From positions 124,001-188,000 of the forward strand of contig LT599018.1 in assembly GCA_900079685.1 (NCBI GenBank): a stretch of 64,000 bases of DNA. The letters run 5' to 3'. Below the pieces are notes generated by a model. The model saw only the letters and a program-made list of their open reading frames with translations. It ran no database searches and had not been told where the DNA came from. Both the position numbers and the translations under genes were made by a program. The first letter of the stretch is position 1, and each line of letters starts with the position of its first letter. This document shows positions 1 through 9,453 of this stretch, in pieces. This DNA is from an uncultured delta proteobacterium. GTDB taxonomy: Bacteria > Desulfobacterota > Desulfovibrionia > Desulfovibrionales > Desulfovibrionaceae.

Positions 1-774
1 ATGTGAGCGCATTTCCGTCATATAAGGCCAGAATCGCCGGGGAAGGCACCGGGCCTGGAGCGTGACGTTCATTCTTTCCTTGATGGTGGCCGCGCGGAGG
101 TACTCTTGCCAGATCTCCTGGAACGCCTTTTCGTCTTCCGCGAGCAGCCGGTCGGGGAGCATGCCGCTCGTCAGCAACTCGCCGTTCAGGCTCATGTCGC
201 TGATCGTGCCGTTCTCATGGTAGAACCCGAACCCGCGCCCGGCGTCGTAGATGACCCAGGGGTGGGAAGCGAACCGGTCCATGAAGTGCGGGAGAAGCAG
301 CGCGAGAACGTTGTAGCGCGGCGATATGGCGGAAAAGAAAATGTTGTCGGCGGTTTTCTGGAACCGGGCGAAACCGAGAAGACGGTGGTGTTCCGCAAAA
401 ACTTTTCTGGCGGCCTGGTCCACGGCGAGGATGTCCCCGTCCGTGAAATCCGCTTCCACGGTGACTCCCGGCGGCGCGTCGAACGCCTTGCATATATAGC
501 GGAAAAGGTGCGTGGCGGTTCCCTCGGTTTCAGCGAGAAAGGCCAGCAGAACGGTGTTTTTTCCTTCACGGGAAAGCCGTTTGCCAAGGCCCGCGAACAC
601 GCGGTCCGCCTTGGGGCGGCTGGTGGCTACCTCACGGATGGCGGAGACGGTCAGCGGGGGGATTACCCCCGGTTCAAGGATGATTTCGGGAAATTCCTTG
701 CGCGTGTAAGCATCAAACACGGCGCTGAGGAGTCCCTCAAAGGTGTTGTCATAGCGGAACGCCAGCATCGCCAT
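1..774 (-). CDS. DUF4130 / TIGR03915-type putative DNA metabolism protein, 3' end beyond window
   Basis: The reverse strand is open from an ATG at 774 to base 1 (258 codons) with no stop, so the gene runs off the left edge. The N terminus reads MAMLAFRYDNTFEGLLSAVF, which matches the family of proteins encoded beside a radical SAM partner and annotated as probable DNA metabolism proteins (DUF4130). It starts 2 bases after the stop of the radical SAM gene, so the two are certainly co-transcribed. The last readable residues (CLPRRFWPYMTEM) resemble the usual C-terminal end of the stand-alone family, so little may be missing; in other bacteria this domain is fused to a uracil-DNA glycosylase-like (UdgX) domain, which could lie outside the window. 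The biochemical role is unknown. Confidence 0.75.
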   Translation of the reverse strand, partial: MAMLAFRYDNTFEGLLSAVFDAYTRKEFPEIILEPGVIPPLTVSAIREVATSRPKADRVFAGLGKRLSREGKNTVLLAFLAETEGTATHLFRYICKAFDAPPGVTVEADFTDGDILAVDQAARKVFAEHHRLLGFARFQKTADNIFFSAISPRYNVLALLLPHFMDRFASHPWVIYDAGRGFGFYHENGTISDMSLNGELLTSGMLPDRLLAEDEKAFQEIWQEYLRAATIKERMNVTLQARCLPRRFWPYMTEMRSH

Positions 775-776
775 TC

Positions 777-2027
777 TCAGGCCGGCAGCGGCAGTTGGTA
801 GGCCGAGGGGGCCGTTTGCGCCGGGGCGAGGATCCGCCGCACGTAGCGGGGACCGGCTTCCTGGATGGTAAAGGGCGTTTCTCCCGGCAGGGTGATAAAA
901 AATTTGGCGCGTTTTAGGGCCACGCCCATTTTTTTCAGGTGTTCGGCCGTCACCTTGCGGAATTTGCGCGCCGCGATGATCCGGTGCGCGGATTTGACGC
1001 CGATGCCGGGCACGCGCAGGATATGCTCGAAATCCGCCGTATTGGGGTCCAGCGGGAAAAACTCCGGGTGCCGCAAGGCCCAGGCGAACTTGGGGTCGAT
1101 GTCGAGATCCAGGTCCGGGGTCGCGTCGTCCAGGATCTCCTCGGCGGCGAAGTGGTAAAACCGCATCAGCCAGTCAGCCTGGTACAGGCGGTTTTCCCGC
1201 GTCAGCGGGGTGTGTTGCAGGGCGGGCAGACGGGAATCGTATCCGTTGACCGGGATAAAGCCGGAGTAAAAGACGCGTTTCAGTTTTGGCCCTTGGTACA
1301 GCAGGGAAGAGAGCCGGAGAATGTCCCGGTCGCGCTCGTTGCTGGCCCCGATGATGAGCTGGGTGCTCTGCCCGGCGGGGACGAAGCGGGGCGCGTGGCG
1401 GAACCGCTGCCGCTCCTCCTCGTTTTCCGCGACGCCCTGTTGGATGAGCTTCATGGGCGCGTAGACGGACGCGTGGTTTTTTTCCGGCGCCAGGTACCGC
1501 AAGTTGGCGTCCGAGGGGATTTCGATATTCACGCTGAGCCTGTCCGCGTATAGCCCGGCGGCGTGGACAAGTTCCCGGCTGGCGCCGGGAATGCCTTTCA
1601 TGTGGATATAGCCGTTAAAGCGGTGCCTGACGCGCAGGTCGTGCAGCACGCGCACCATGCGCTCCATGGTGTGGTCCGGGGAGACGAGCACGCCGGAACT
1701 CAGGAAAAGCCCTTCAATATAGTTGCGGCGGTAGAACTCCAGGGTCAGGTCCGTGAGCTCCTTGACCGTGAAGGCGGCGCGGGGGACATCGTTGGTGCGC
1801 CGGTTGACGCAGTAGGCGCAGTCGTACACGCAATGGTTCGTCAGAAGGACCTTGAGAAGGGCGACGCACCGGCCGTCCGCCGTGAAGGAATGGCACAGCC
1901 CCCAGCCCACGGCGTTGCCGATGCCGCCGGGAACCCCGCGCCGCGAGCCGCCGCTGGAGACACAGGAAACGTCGTATTTTGCCGAATCCGCCAAAATGGC
2001 AAGTTTACTTGCGATTTGCTCGTTCAT
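777..2027 (-). CDS. Radical SAM protein with C-terminal helix-hairpin-helix (TIGR03916-type, putative DNA modification/repair)
   Basis: A 416-residue protein. Near residue 65 it carries the CX3CX2C radical SAM cluster motif (CVYDCAYC) that binds the [4Fe-4S] cluster and S-adenosylmethionine. Near residue 340 a helix-hairpin-helix motif (RVPGIGVKSAHRIIAAR) suggests nucleic-acid binding. This combination, followed immediately by a DUF4130 gene, is the hallmark of the family described as putative DNA modification/repair radical SAM protein linked to UDG-like proteins. The ATG at 2027 is preferred because the conserved family start lies directly after it (MNEQIASKLAILADSAKYD). The substrate is not known; a DNA role rests on the HhH motif and on the partner gene. 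Confidence 0.85.
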   Translation of the reverse strand: MNEQIASKLAILADSAKYDVSCVSSGGSRRGVPGGIGNAVGWGLCHSFTADGRCVALLKVLLTNHCVYDCAYCVNRRTNDVPRAAFTVKELTDLTLEFYRRNYIEGLFLSSGVLVSPDHTMERMVRVLHDLRVRHRFNGYIHMKGIPGASRELVHAAGLYADRLSVNIEIPSDANLRYLAPEKNHASVYAPMKLIQQGVAENEEERQRFRHAPRFVPAGQSTQLIIGASNERDRDILRLSSLLYQGPKLKRVFYSGFIPVNGYDSRLPALQHTPLTRENRLYQADWLMRFYHFAAEEILDDATPDLDLDIDPKFAWALRHPEFFPLDPNTADFEHILRVPGIGVKSAHRIIAARKFRKVTAEHLKKMGVALKRAKFFITLPGETPFTIQEAGPRYVRRILAPAQTAPSAYQLPLPA

Positions 2028-2261
2028 GACGCACCGGGGAATCCTTTTGTTTATTTATATAAACACAAGTATCGGGAACGGGCGGGGAACGCAAGAAAAA
2101 AATTACGCCACACTGTTTTTACCTCCTTCTCCATGGAGAGAGGGCAGCACTCGGCAGCTTGACCTTGCGCGATGGTCCCTGGTTACGGTATGGATTATAC
2201 GATGAAAAAATAAAGGATTGAGGATGGCTTTTTTCTCCGCCGGAACGAAAGGTTCCACCCT

Positions 2262-3005
2262 ATGACGCGGTTTTTGTGTATTGCGCTGCAACTGGTGGCG
2301 CTGGCTCTTTCCGGGCTGGCCGTTGCTGTCTTTTCGGTGCCGCTCACGCCTGAGGGGCTGGTCGGCACGCCCTCCCGGATGCAGGCCGGGGTTTTTCTTC
2401 TGGCCACGATGCCCCTGGACGGCATGGCCTACTTGCAAGCGCTCAACCTTCTGGTCTGGGTTCCGGTTGTGACGGCCGGTCTGGGGTACTTGCACGGCAT
2501 CGCGCGGCTCCGCCTTTTCGGATTGATCGGGGCCGGGGTGAACGCGGCGGCTCTGGGCTACCTTTATTATATGGTTCCGGCGGTTGCCTCGCCCAAGGGG
2601 CTTGCCTGGCCCATCCTGGGAACGGCTCTGCTGTTCGCGGGCAGCGCGGTATGCATGCTCACTCTGGGCAGGCGCACCGGCGGCAAAGGCGTCCGGGGCC
2701 CGGCGGTTTTTGTCCTGTTGCTGCTCTGGCTCGGGAGTGTGGGCATACTCGGCTGGGGCGTATGGGGCAAAGTTTTGTCGGCAGCTTCGCTGGCCGGGAT
2801 TGCCGGTACCGTTCTTGGGCTGACGCTGGCCTTTTATTGCCTCGCCAGGGCCATAAAGAGCGCCGGCGCAAAGAAAGGGGGTTCCGGCGCGGTGTTTTTG
2901 CTGCTGCCCCTGCTGCTTTGCGCCGCCTGCGCGTATTACTCACCGCCCCTGGCTCTGCCCCTGGGGGCCGGGATACTGGTTTTTCTCGCGGCATGCCTGC
3001 CGTAG
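2262..3005 (+). CDS. Hypothetical multi-pass membrane protein
   Basis: A 247-residue, very hydrophobic protein with about seven predicted membrane segments separated by short loops, starting with an uncleaved first helix (residues 4-26). I do not recognise a family. The start ATG has AAGG in the preceding 15 bases; that AAGG sits in a small GGAAC-GAAAG-GTTCC hairpin. The gene is followed 19 bases later by a glycosyltransferase gene on the same strand, so the two may be one operon and the protein could act in an envelope or polysaccharide process. That role is inferred from position only. Confidence 0.7.
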   Translation: MTRFLCIALQLVALALSGLAVAVFSVPLTPEGLVGTPSRMQAGVFLLATMPLDGMAYLQALNLLVWVPVVTAGLGYLHGIARLRLFGLIGAGVNAAALGYLYYMVPAVASPKGLAWPILGTALLFAGSAVCMLTLGRRTGGKGVRGPAVFVLLLLWLGSVGILGWGVWGKVLSAASLAGIAGTVLGLTLAFYCLARAIKSAGAKKGGSGAVFLLLPLLLCAACAYYSPPLALPLGAGILVFLAACLP

Positions 3006-3024
3006 CCGGATTCAGCGAGGCCAT

Positions 3025-4200
3025 ATGAACTTCGTTTTTGCCAAGAAATGCGTTTTGCCCACCGGGGCAGCCAACGTGCTGCAAAGCCTGAACATGGCGG
3101 CCGCTTTTTCCCGGGCCGGGGCCGATATGTCCTTTTTCCCGGGGATAAAAGGGAACAACGGCGCCGAGCGTGACGCTCTTTTTCGGACCGCGCTCAATGA
3201 TTTGGGAGTGGACCCGCCCCTGGCCGGCGGGTGGGATTTGTTGCCGGGGAGCCATGCCGGGTTTTACGGGGCGCGGTTCAGGTTGAAAATGGCCGCCCTG
3301 CGGTTTGCGTCGCCCGGCGCGGTTTTTTATGCCAGGGACATCAAGGAAGCCTCCTGCATCCGGCGCCTGCTGGCCTTGCCGGGACGCAAACACCGGTTTG
3401 TTTTTGAAATGCACGAAGTGCTGCACAGGCAGGCGCAAAACGCGGCCCAGAAAGAGCGGTTGCGCCGGGAGGAGGCGGCGGTTCTTCGGGCGGCGCACGG
3501 GCTTGTTGCGCTCACGCCTTCCCTTGGCGATATGGCCCGCGACATCTTCGGCTATTCCGGGCCCGTTCTGGTGGAGCCGAGCGCCTACAACCCTGCGGTG
3601 TTCAAACCCGTGGATCTGTTCAGCGCCGGTTCGCGCTGGCCGGGTGAAGAGGACGACGTGCAGTTGGTGTATCTCGGCCGGTTTCACCAGGGAAAAGGCG
3701 TGGAGAACCTTGTCGCGGCGATGGAATTTCTGCCTCTGCGCGTGCGGCTGCGGATTATCGGCGGGTCCCCGGCGGACCGCTACGCCGCCTTGAAGGCGGC
3801 TGCCGCGGCTATCCCCGGCGGCGGGGCGCGCATCTCGTTCACCGGAACCCTGCCGCAAAAAGACGCGGCAAAGGCCGTGGCAGGGGCGCATATCTTCGTC
3901 ATTCCGCAGGAAGACGGCGGCGTCTTTTTTTCACCTCTGAAACTGTATGAGGCTCTGGCCCTGGGAGTTCCCGTCCTGACGACGCCCCTCGGCGTATTCG
4001 CGGAGCAGGAGGCGGCCGGTCTTGTCGCCGCCGCGCCGGGAACCGGGCCGGAAGATATCGCCGAGGGCGTCATGCGGCTTGTCCGCGACGGGGAAAAGGC
4101 CCGGAGCCTGCGGGAAAAAGGCCTTGCCGCCGCGAAAACCGCCACCTGGCAGGCCAGAGCGGAGCGTATTCTCGCTTTTTGCGCGGGGCTTTCCGCCTGA
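3025..4200 (+). CDS. Glycosyltransferase, GT4-like (GT-B fold)
   Basis: A 391-residue protein with the two-domain layout of GT-B glycosyltransferases. The second half has the typical pattern of the glycosyltransferase group 1 family: a strand with LVYLGRFHQGKGVENLVAAM near residue 212, then an EDGGVFFSPLKLYEALALGVPVL segment near residue 300 corresponding to the sugar-nucleotide binding E-X7-E-like region, with E at the start of the loop and at YEAL. It would transfer a sugar from an activated donor to a lipid or polysaccharide acceptor in the cytoplasm. Acceptor and donor cannot be read from the sequence. It follows a membrane protein gene and ends before a strong terminator shared with the convergent dnaE. 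Confidence 0.8.
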   Translation: MNFVFAKKCVLPTGAANVLQSLNMAAAFSRAGADMSFFPGIKGNNGAERDALFRTALNDLGVDPPLAGGWDLLPGSHAGFYGARFRLKMAALRFASPGAVFYARDIKEASCIRRLLALPGRKHRFVFEMHEVLHRQAQNAAQKERLRREEAAVLRAAHGLVALTPSLGDMARDIFGYSGPVLVEPSAYNPAVFKPVDLFSAGSRWPGEEDDVQLVYLGRFHQGKGVENLVAAMEFLPLRVRLRIIGGSPADRYAALKAAAAAIPGGGARISFTGTLPQKDAAKAVAGAHIFVIPQEDGGVFFSPLKLYEALALGVPVLTTPLGVFAEQEAAGLVAAAPGTGPEDIAEGVMRLVRDGEKARSLREKGLAAAKTATWQARAERILAFCAGLSA

Positions 4201-4258
4201 GAGCGCAGGAGGGAAGAGCAGGGATCTTTGCTTTTCGGCGCATCTTTTTGGGATGGCA

Positions 4259-4293
4259 AAGGCCGTTCCGGGCACACTGCCCGGAACGGCCTT
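4259..4293. terminator. Bidirectional hairpin terminator between glycosyltransferase gene and dnaE
   Basis: A perfect 16-bp stem (AAGGCCGTTCCGGGCA and its complement) with a 3-base loop CAC lies between two convergent genes. T-runs are short, but placement and stem strength fit a shared terminator. Confidence 0.75.
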
Positions 4294-4325
4294 CGGTTGC
4301 ATGGAATATTCCGCTGACGCCGCGC

Positions 4326-7300
4326 TCAGGCCCCTTGCCCGGCGGACCATACCGCGAGGTCGTTTTCCAGCTCCCGCCCCGGCTGCACGGTATAGGCCGG
4401 GGAAAGCTCCAGGCGGCACCAGAAGCCGTCCTCCCGGAACGTCACATGCATGGGGGCCGGTCCCTTGTGCTGTTCAAGTAATACTTTAAGTTCCGCTATC
4501 CGCGCGGGGGTGACGTCCCCGGATTTCAGGTCGATGCACACCGGCTCCTGGCATGCCGCGCAAGCTTGCTCCAGGGGCGTCACGGCGGAACCGAGCAGTT
4601 TGATTTCCCGCAGAACTTCCTCGTCCTCGTCATCCTGACGCGTTTCCTCAACCCGCTCGCTGGGACGGCATTCAAGGCAGAGGGGCAGGTCGCTGTGGAG
4701 CAGTTCCCGGCAGTCGGCGTACGCTTCGGGAAAGAAGGTGCATTCCCCGGAGGCGGTCAGGTCTTCCACCTGGCAGAAGGCCATGCGGTCGCCTTTTTTG
4801 GTGATGTATTCCTTGATGCCCGTCACGAGCACGGCTGTTTTGATACTGGTCGCGCCGGAGAGGTCGCGGCATTCCTCCAGCGGGGTAAGGCCCAGGCGGA
4901 CGAGTTCCTTCCGGAACGGCTGCAGGGGGTGGCTGGTCAGAAAGAAGCCGAGGGCTTCTTTTTCGAAGCGCATTTTTTCGTCGTCGCGCCATTCCTCCAC
5001 GCGTTCTTCCTCGCAGGAAACGCCTATGCCCGGCGGCAGGATTTCCGGCTCCGCCCCGGCCAGCGCGAAGAGGGACATCTGGCTGGAGTCCTTTTCCTTC
5101 TGGCGTTTTTGGGCGCGGGCGACCACGAGGTCCAGCGCCGCGAACATGGAGGCGCGGGTGCAGTTAAGGCAGTCGCAGGCGCCGCCCTTAATCAGGTTTT
5201 CCAGAACGCGCTTGGTGACTTTGCGTAAGCTCACACGGCTGCACAGGTCCAGCAGGGAGGCAAAGGGGCCGCCGTCCTCGCGGGCCTGGATGATCTCGCG
5301 GATGGCTTCGTCCCCCACGTTTTTGACGCCGCCGAGGCCGAAGACGATGCGCCCGTCCCGCACGATGAATTCGCGGCGGCTTTCCTGCACGGAGGGCCGG
5401 TCCACCGGGATTTCCATGTCCTTGCAGGCCGCGATGTATTTAAGGAGCTTGTCCTGGTTGCCCATTTCCGAGGTGAGGAGAGCGGCCATGAACTCGTGTT
5501 TGTAGTGCGTCTTGAGGTAGGCCGTGTGGTAGGAAATCAGGGCGTAGGCCGCGGAGTGGGACTTGTTGAAGCCGTATTTCGCGAACTGCTCCATCAAGTC
5601 GAAGATTTCGTTGGCTTTCTTTTCCGTGACATTGTTGGCCACCGCCCCTTCAATGAACTTGCCCCGTTCCTTGGCCATGGCCACGGGGTCCTTCTTGCCC
5701 ATGGCGCGGCGCAAAAGGTCCGCGCCGCCGAGGGTGTACTTGCCCACGATCTGGGCGATCTGCATGACCTGTTCCTGGTACACGATGACGCCGTAGGTGT
5801 CTTTCAGGCAGTTTTCCAGTTCCGGCACCGGGTAGCTGATGGCCACCTCCCCGTGCTTGCGCTTGATGAACTCGTCCACCATGCCGGATTCCAGCGGGCC
5901 GGGGCGATACAGGGCCAGCATGGCGATGACGTCCTCGAAGACCGTGGGGCGGAGCTGGCGCAAATACTGGCGCATGCCCGAACTTTCCACCTGGAAGATG
6001 CCGTCCGTGTCGCCGCTGGAATAGAGTTTGTACGTTTCCGCATCGGTTAGCGGCAGCGTATCCAGATCCGGCGGGGTTTTGCCCTGTTCCCTGATGGCGT
6101 CGAGGGTATCGTGGATGAGGGTCATGGTTTTGAGGCCCAGGAAGTCGAATTTGACCAGCCCGACCTTTTCCACGACCTTCATGTCGTACTGGGTCACGGT
6201 TTCTTCCCGTTTCCCCTTGTAGAGCGGCAGGTATTCGATCATGGGCTTGTCGGAGATGACAACCCCGGCCGCGTGGGTGGACGCGTGGCGGGAGAGCCCT
6301 TCGAGCCTGCGGGAGACGTCGATGAGTTTGGTGGTCACCGGGTCCGAGTCGTACAGCTTTTTGAGGTCCGGTTCTACCTCCAGGGCTTTGGCGATGGTCA
6401 TGTCCAGCGCGCCGGGGATGAGCTTGGCGATGCGGTCCGTTTCCTGGAAGGAGAGGCCGAGCGCCCGGCCCACGTCGCGCACCACGGCCTTGGCTTTCAT
6501 TTTTCCGAAGGTCGTGATCTGGGCCACGGAATCCTCGCCGTACTTGTCGCCGACGTACTTGATGACCTCGTGGCGCTTGCGTTCGCAAAAGTCCACGTCG
6601 ATATCCGGCATGCTGATGCGCTCGATGTTCAAAAACCGTTCGAACAGCAAGTTGTACGGGATGGGGTCGAGGTTGGTGATGCGGATGGCCCAGGCCACCA
6701 GGGACCCGGCGGCGGAACCGCGCCCCGGCCCCACCGGGATGCCGTGGTCCTTGGCCCAGTTGATGAAGTCCTGCACGATCAGAAAATAGCCGGGGAACTG
6801 CATCTCGCAGATGACGGACAATTCCTGTTCCAGCCGCTCCCAATACAGGGTTTCGTCCACCTGGTAGGGAATTTTCGCCAGCCGCTGTTTGAGGCCTTCA
6901 CGGGCCAGGCGGCGGAACTCATCTTCCAGGGAAATGCCTTCCGGCAACTGGTAAATCGGGAAATGGTAGCTCTTCAGGTCAAAGTTGTAGTCTTCGCACA
7001 TTTCGAACGCGATGCGGGCCGTGTTGGCCAGCGCCTCGGGCGCGTGGGCGAAGGGTTTTTCCATTTCCTCGATGTTTTTGTAATACAATTCCTTGGTTTC
7101 AAAGCGCATTCTGGCGGGATCGTCCACCTTGGCCTGGGTCTGGATGCAGAGCAGGATATCGTGCGCCTCCACGTCGTCCTTGCCGAGGTAATGGCAGTCG
7201 TTGGTGGCGACCAGGGGAATGGCGCAGGTTTCGGCCAGCTCCAGGATTTTCTCGTTGACCGTTTCCTGTTCCTTCAGACCGTTGGACTGCATTTCCAGGA

Positions 7301-7808
7301 AGAAGCGGCCGGGGAAGATGCTGTGGTATTCTCTGGCCAGGGCGGCCGCGTCGTCCATGCTGCCCCGCAAAATCGCCTTGGGCACCTCACCCGCGAGGCA
7401 GGCGGAGAGGGCGACGATGCCCTCGGCATGCTCGCGGAGCATGGCCTTGTCCACGCGCGGGCGGTGGTAAAACCCGTACATGGCGCTTTTGCTGACCAGC
7501 TTGGTCAGGTTGTGGTAGCCCGTGAGGTTCTGCGCGAGCAGCACAAGGTGGTGCCGCGTGCGGGCGAGGGGGCTGGTCCTGTCCGTGTGGTCGTGGCAGA
7601 CGTATACCTCGCAGCCGATAATGGGCTTGACGCCGAAATCCTTGGCGGTCAGGTAAAAGGGCAGGGCCGCGTACAGGTTGCCGTGGTCCGTGACGGCGGC
7701 GGCGTTCATGCCGTAATCCTTGGCTCTGGAGCAGAGATCCTTCAGACGGATGGCCCCGTCCAGAAGGCTGTATTCCGAATGGCAATGCAAATGGACGAAA
7801 TCAGACAT
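4326..7808 (-). CDS. dnaE: DNA polymerase III subunit alpha
   Basis: A 1160-residue replicative polymerase, full length for the DnaE1 group. The N-terminal PHP domain begins HLHCHSEYSLLDG at residue 6, with the metal-binding histidines of that domain. The palm domain carries the catalytic acidic motif PDIDVDFCERKR near residue 400 and a GPGRGSAAGSLVAW motif near residue 360. HhH and OB-fold regions follow, then a short C-terminal tail with a DEDEEV acidic patch. It copies the chromosome as part of the Pol III holoenzyme. The gene stands alone and ends at a shared terminator with the glycosyltransferase gene. Confidence 0.97.
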   Translation of the reverse strand: MSDFVHLHCHSEYSLLDGAIRLKDLCSRAKDYGMNAAAVTDHGNLYAALPFYLTAKDFGVKPIIGCEVYVCHDHTDRTSPLARTRHHLVLLAQNLTGYHNLTKLVSKSAMYGFYHRPRVDKAMLREHAEGIVALSACLAGEVPKAILRGSMDDAAALAREYHSIFPGRFFLEMQSNGLKEQETVNEKILELAETCAIPLVATNDCHYLGKDDVEAHDILLCIQTQAKVDDPARMRFETKELYYKNIEEMEKPFAHAPEALANTARIAFEMCEDYNFDLKSYHFPIYQLPEGISLEDEFRRLAREGLKQRLAKIPYQVDETLYWERLEQELSVICEMQFPGYFLIVQDFINWAKDHGIPVGPGRGSAAGSLVAWAIRITNLDPIPYNLLFERFLNIERISMPDIDVDFCERKRHEVIKYVGDKYGEDSVAQITTFGKMKAKAVVRDVGRALGLSFQETDRIAKLIPGALDMTIAKALEVEPDLKKLYDSDPVTTKLIDVSRRLEGLSRHASTHAAGVVISDKPMIEYLPLYKGKREETVTQYDMKVVEKVGLVKFDFLGLKTMTLIHDTLDAIREQGKTPPDLDTLPLTDAETYKLYSSGDTDGIFQVESSGMRQYLRQLRPTVFEDVIAMLALYRPGPLESGMVDEFIKRKHGEVAISYPVPELENCLKDTYGVIVYQEQVMQIAQIVGKYTLGGADLLRRAMGKKDPVAMAKERGKFIEGAVANNVTEKKANEIFDLMEQFAKYGFNKSHSAAYALISYHTAYLKTHYKHEFMAALLTSEMGNQDKLLKYIAACKDMEIPVDRPSVQESRREFIVRDGRIVFGLGGVKNVGDEAIREIIQAREDGGPFASLLDLCSRVSLRKVTKRVLENLIKGGACDCLNCTRASMFAALDLVVARAQKRQKEKDSSQMSLFALAGAEPEILPPGIGVSCEEERVEEWRDDEKMRFEKEALGFFLTSHPLQPFRKELVRLGLTPLEECRDLSGATSIKTAVLVTGIKEYITKKGDRMAFCQVEDLTASGECTFFPEAYADCRELLHSDLPLCLECRPSERVEETRQDDEDEEVLREIKLLGSAVTPLEQACAACQEPVCIDLKSGDVTPARIAELKVLLEQHKGPAPMHVTFREDGFWCRLELSPAYTVQPGRELENDLAVWSAGQGA

Positions 7809-7973
7809 GGTTTCCCGGCAGTGTGAGCCCTCCCCGGCTGGAGGAGGGCGTTTTGGTTTTACAAATCAACGTGTTGTGTGGAATGCGTTGCCGCTGAAAG
7901 GCATCGGCATATGGCGGGATAATACCCGGATTCCGGGATTTTCTCAACGGGAGGTTTTACCCGGACCGCACCC

Positions 7974-8504
7974 TCACGAACCTTTGCAACTGCTCCGCCG
8001 CCTGTTCCAGGGCATTTTTTGCAGAACAAGGGCCATGCCGCAGAATCCGGTTATCCCGGCCGTCACGAGGCCGAGACCGACCAGGGCGGCCAGCCAGAGA
8101 AACGGGGAAAAAACCATGCCGAGCAGGACGAAGAGCAGTATCAAGCCGCCCGCTATCAGCTGGACCTGCCGCATGACGGGCAGGGGCAGGCTTTCCACCA
8201 CCAGGGGCAGACCGGCTGATTTCCAGCCCAGGATGCCGCCTTCGAGAATATAGGTGCGTGCGTGGCCGCGCGCGTCCAGAAGGGATTCTCCCGTTTTGGT
8301 CCGATGTCCCGAACGGCAGAAATACACGATGGGCCGTTCTTTGTCCTCGTCTTCGGGCAGACAGGCGAGCACGGAAAGCGGCATGAGGCGCGCCCCGGCG
8401 ATACGCATGCGCGCGTATTCGTCCGGTTCGCGCGTATCCGCGAGAATGGCGTTTTCATCCCGAACCAGGCGCAACGCCTGCTGCGGCTGTATCATCTGGG
8501 CCAT
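7974..8504 (-). CDS. Rhodanese-domain protein with C-terminal DUF2892 membrane hairpin (YgaP-like)
   Basis: A 176-residue protein. Residues 5-110 form a rhodanese domain with the active-site loop CRSGHRT at C63, which would carry a persulfide. Residues 125-165 form two membrane segments of the DUF2892 type, as in E. coli YgaP, so the sulfurtransferase domain is probably anchored to the inner membrane facing the cytoplasm. The start at 8504 is chosen over an upstream ATG because it has a strong GGAGGAG Shine-Dalgarno 6 bases ahead; the upstream 19 codons have none. It stands alone between dnaE and a divergent HD-domain gene. Confidence 0.85.
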   Translation of the reverse strand: MAQMIQPQQALRLVRDENAILADTREPDEYARMRIAGARLMPLSVLACLPEDEDKERPIVYFCRSGHRTKTGESLLDARGHARTYILEGGILGWKSAGLPLVVESLPLPVMRQVQLIAGGLILLFVLLGMVFSPFLWLAALVGLGLVTAGITGFCGMALVLQKMPWNRRRSSCKGS

Positions 8505-8640
8505 GGCAACCTCCTCCCGTCCAGGGCTCAAGGGCCGTGGCGGATGGCCAGCATACACCAACCGGCGGGTATGGCAAATGAGTTACGGAACGGTTCTAAT
8601 CCGCTTTGCTTTTCGGGCGCCGCGCCGTATGATGCCCGCC

Positions 8641-9453
8641 ATGAACGCCTGCGCCGCTCCCAAACACGATATTCCGGATATGGAACCGCATTTCCGGGCT
8701 TTTTCGGAATACGCCCGCTCGTTTTACTCGGGCGAGGCCGACCACGACTTCCACCTTGACCTGAAAGCCGAACACAGCCGTAACGTGTTCGCCCACGCGC
8801 GCGGCATTGCGGACGGCGAGGAATTTTTTCTGGCGGACCACGGCCGCCGGAGCGCCCTTCTTCTGGCCGCCCTGTACCACGACTTGGGCCGGTTCAGGCA
8901 ATATGACGCATACGGGACTTTTAGCGACGCCCAGTCCGTGAATCACGCGCACCTGTCCGTGCGGGAGATGAAGCGGCTCCGCCTTCTTGACGGGGAGGAT
9001 GAGCGCGTCAGAGGCCTTGCTCTCGCAGGCATCGTTCTGCACAACCGGTTTGCCGTTCCCCGGTCCATGGACGCGGACGCGCTTGCGGTGGCGAAGGCCG
9101 TCCGCGATGCGGACAAGCTCGACATCCTGCGCGTCATGGCCGCGCACCTCACGGGGGAAGGCCCGGTGGACCCGGTGGTCGCCCTGGGCACGGTGGCTTC
9201 ACCCCGCGTTTCCCCGGCGGTTCTTGCGGCTTTCAGCGAACGGCGTCTGGGTTTTTACGGCGATATGGCCACCACCACGGACTTCAAGCTCCTGGTCTGC
9301 GGCTGGCTGTATGATCTGAACTACGCGTTTTCCCGGAAAACAGCCGCCGGGGAGGGGTATCTTGCGGCCATTCTCGAATCCCTCCCGGACACGGACGAGC
9401 TGGCGCCGCACGTCGCGGCGTACCGGAAGGATCTGGCGGCCCATGCCGCCTGA
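8641..9453 (+). CDS. HD-domain hydrolase
   Basis: About 270 residues. It has the order of metal ligands expected for the HD superfamily: H45, then H80-D81 (AALYHDLGRF), further histidines at 102 and 104 (VNHAHLS), and a late aspartate in RDADKLDIL near residue 160. Such proteins are metal-dependent phosphohydrolases, often acting on nucleotides, but the substrate is not readable. Three in-frame ATGs lie at 8629, 8632 and 8641 and none has a clear ribosome site, so the start is uncertain by four codons. The stop overlaps the start of the methyltransferase gene by 11 bases, which implies translational coupling. Confidence 0.8.
   Translation: MNACAAPKHDIPDMEPHFRAFSEYARSFYSGEADHDFHLDLKAEHSRNVFAHARGIADGEEFFLADHGRRSALLLAALYHDLGRFRQYDAYGTFSDAQSVNHAHLSVREMKRLRLLDGEDERVRGLALAGIVLHNRFAVPRSMDADALAVAKAVRDADKLDILRVMAAHLTGEGPVDPVVALGTVASPRVSPAVLAAFSERRLGFYGDMATTTDFKLLVCGWLYDLNYAFSRKTAAGEGYLAAILESLPDTDELAPHVAAYRKDLAAHAA

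Noticed and set aside
6111-7826. 571-codon plus-strand frame opposite dnaE
   Set aside because: Shadow of a GC-rich polymerase gene; no ribosome site and no domain.
7831-7862. Small CCTCC/GGAGG hairpin with T-rich tail upstream of dnaE
   Set aside because: It points along the plus strand where no gene ends; probably chance or part of the dnaE leader.
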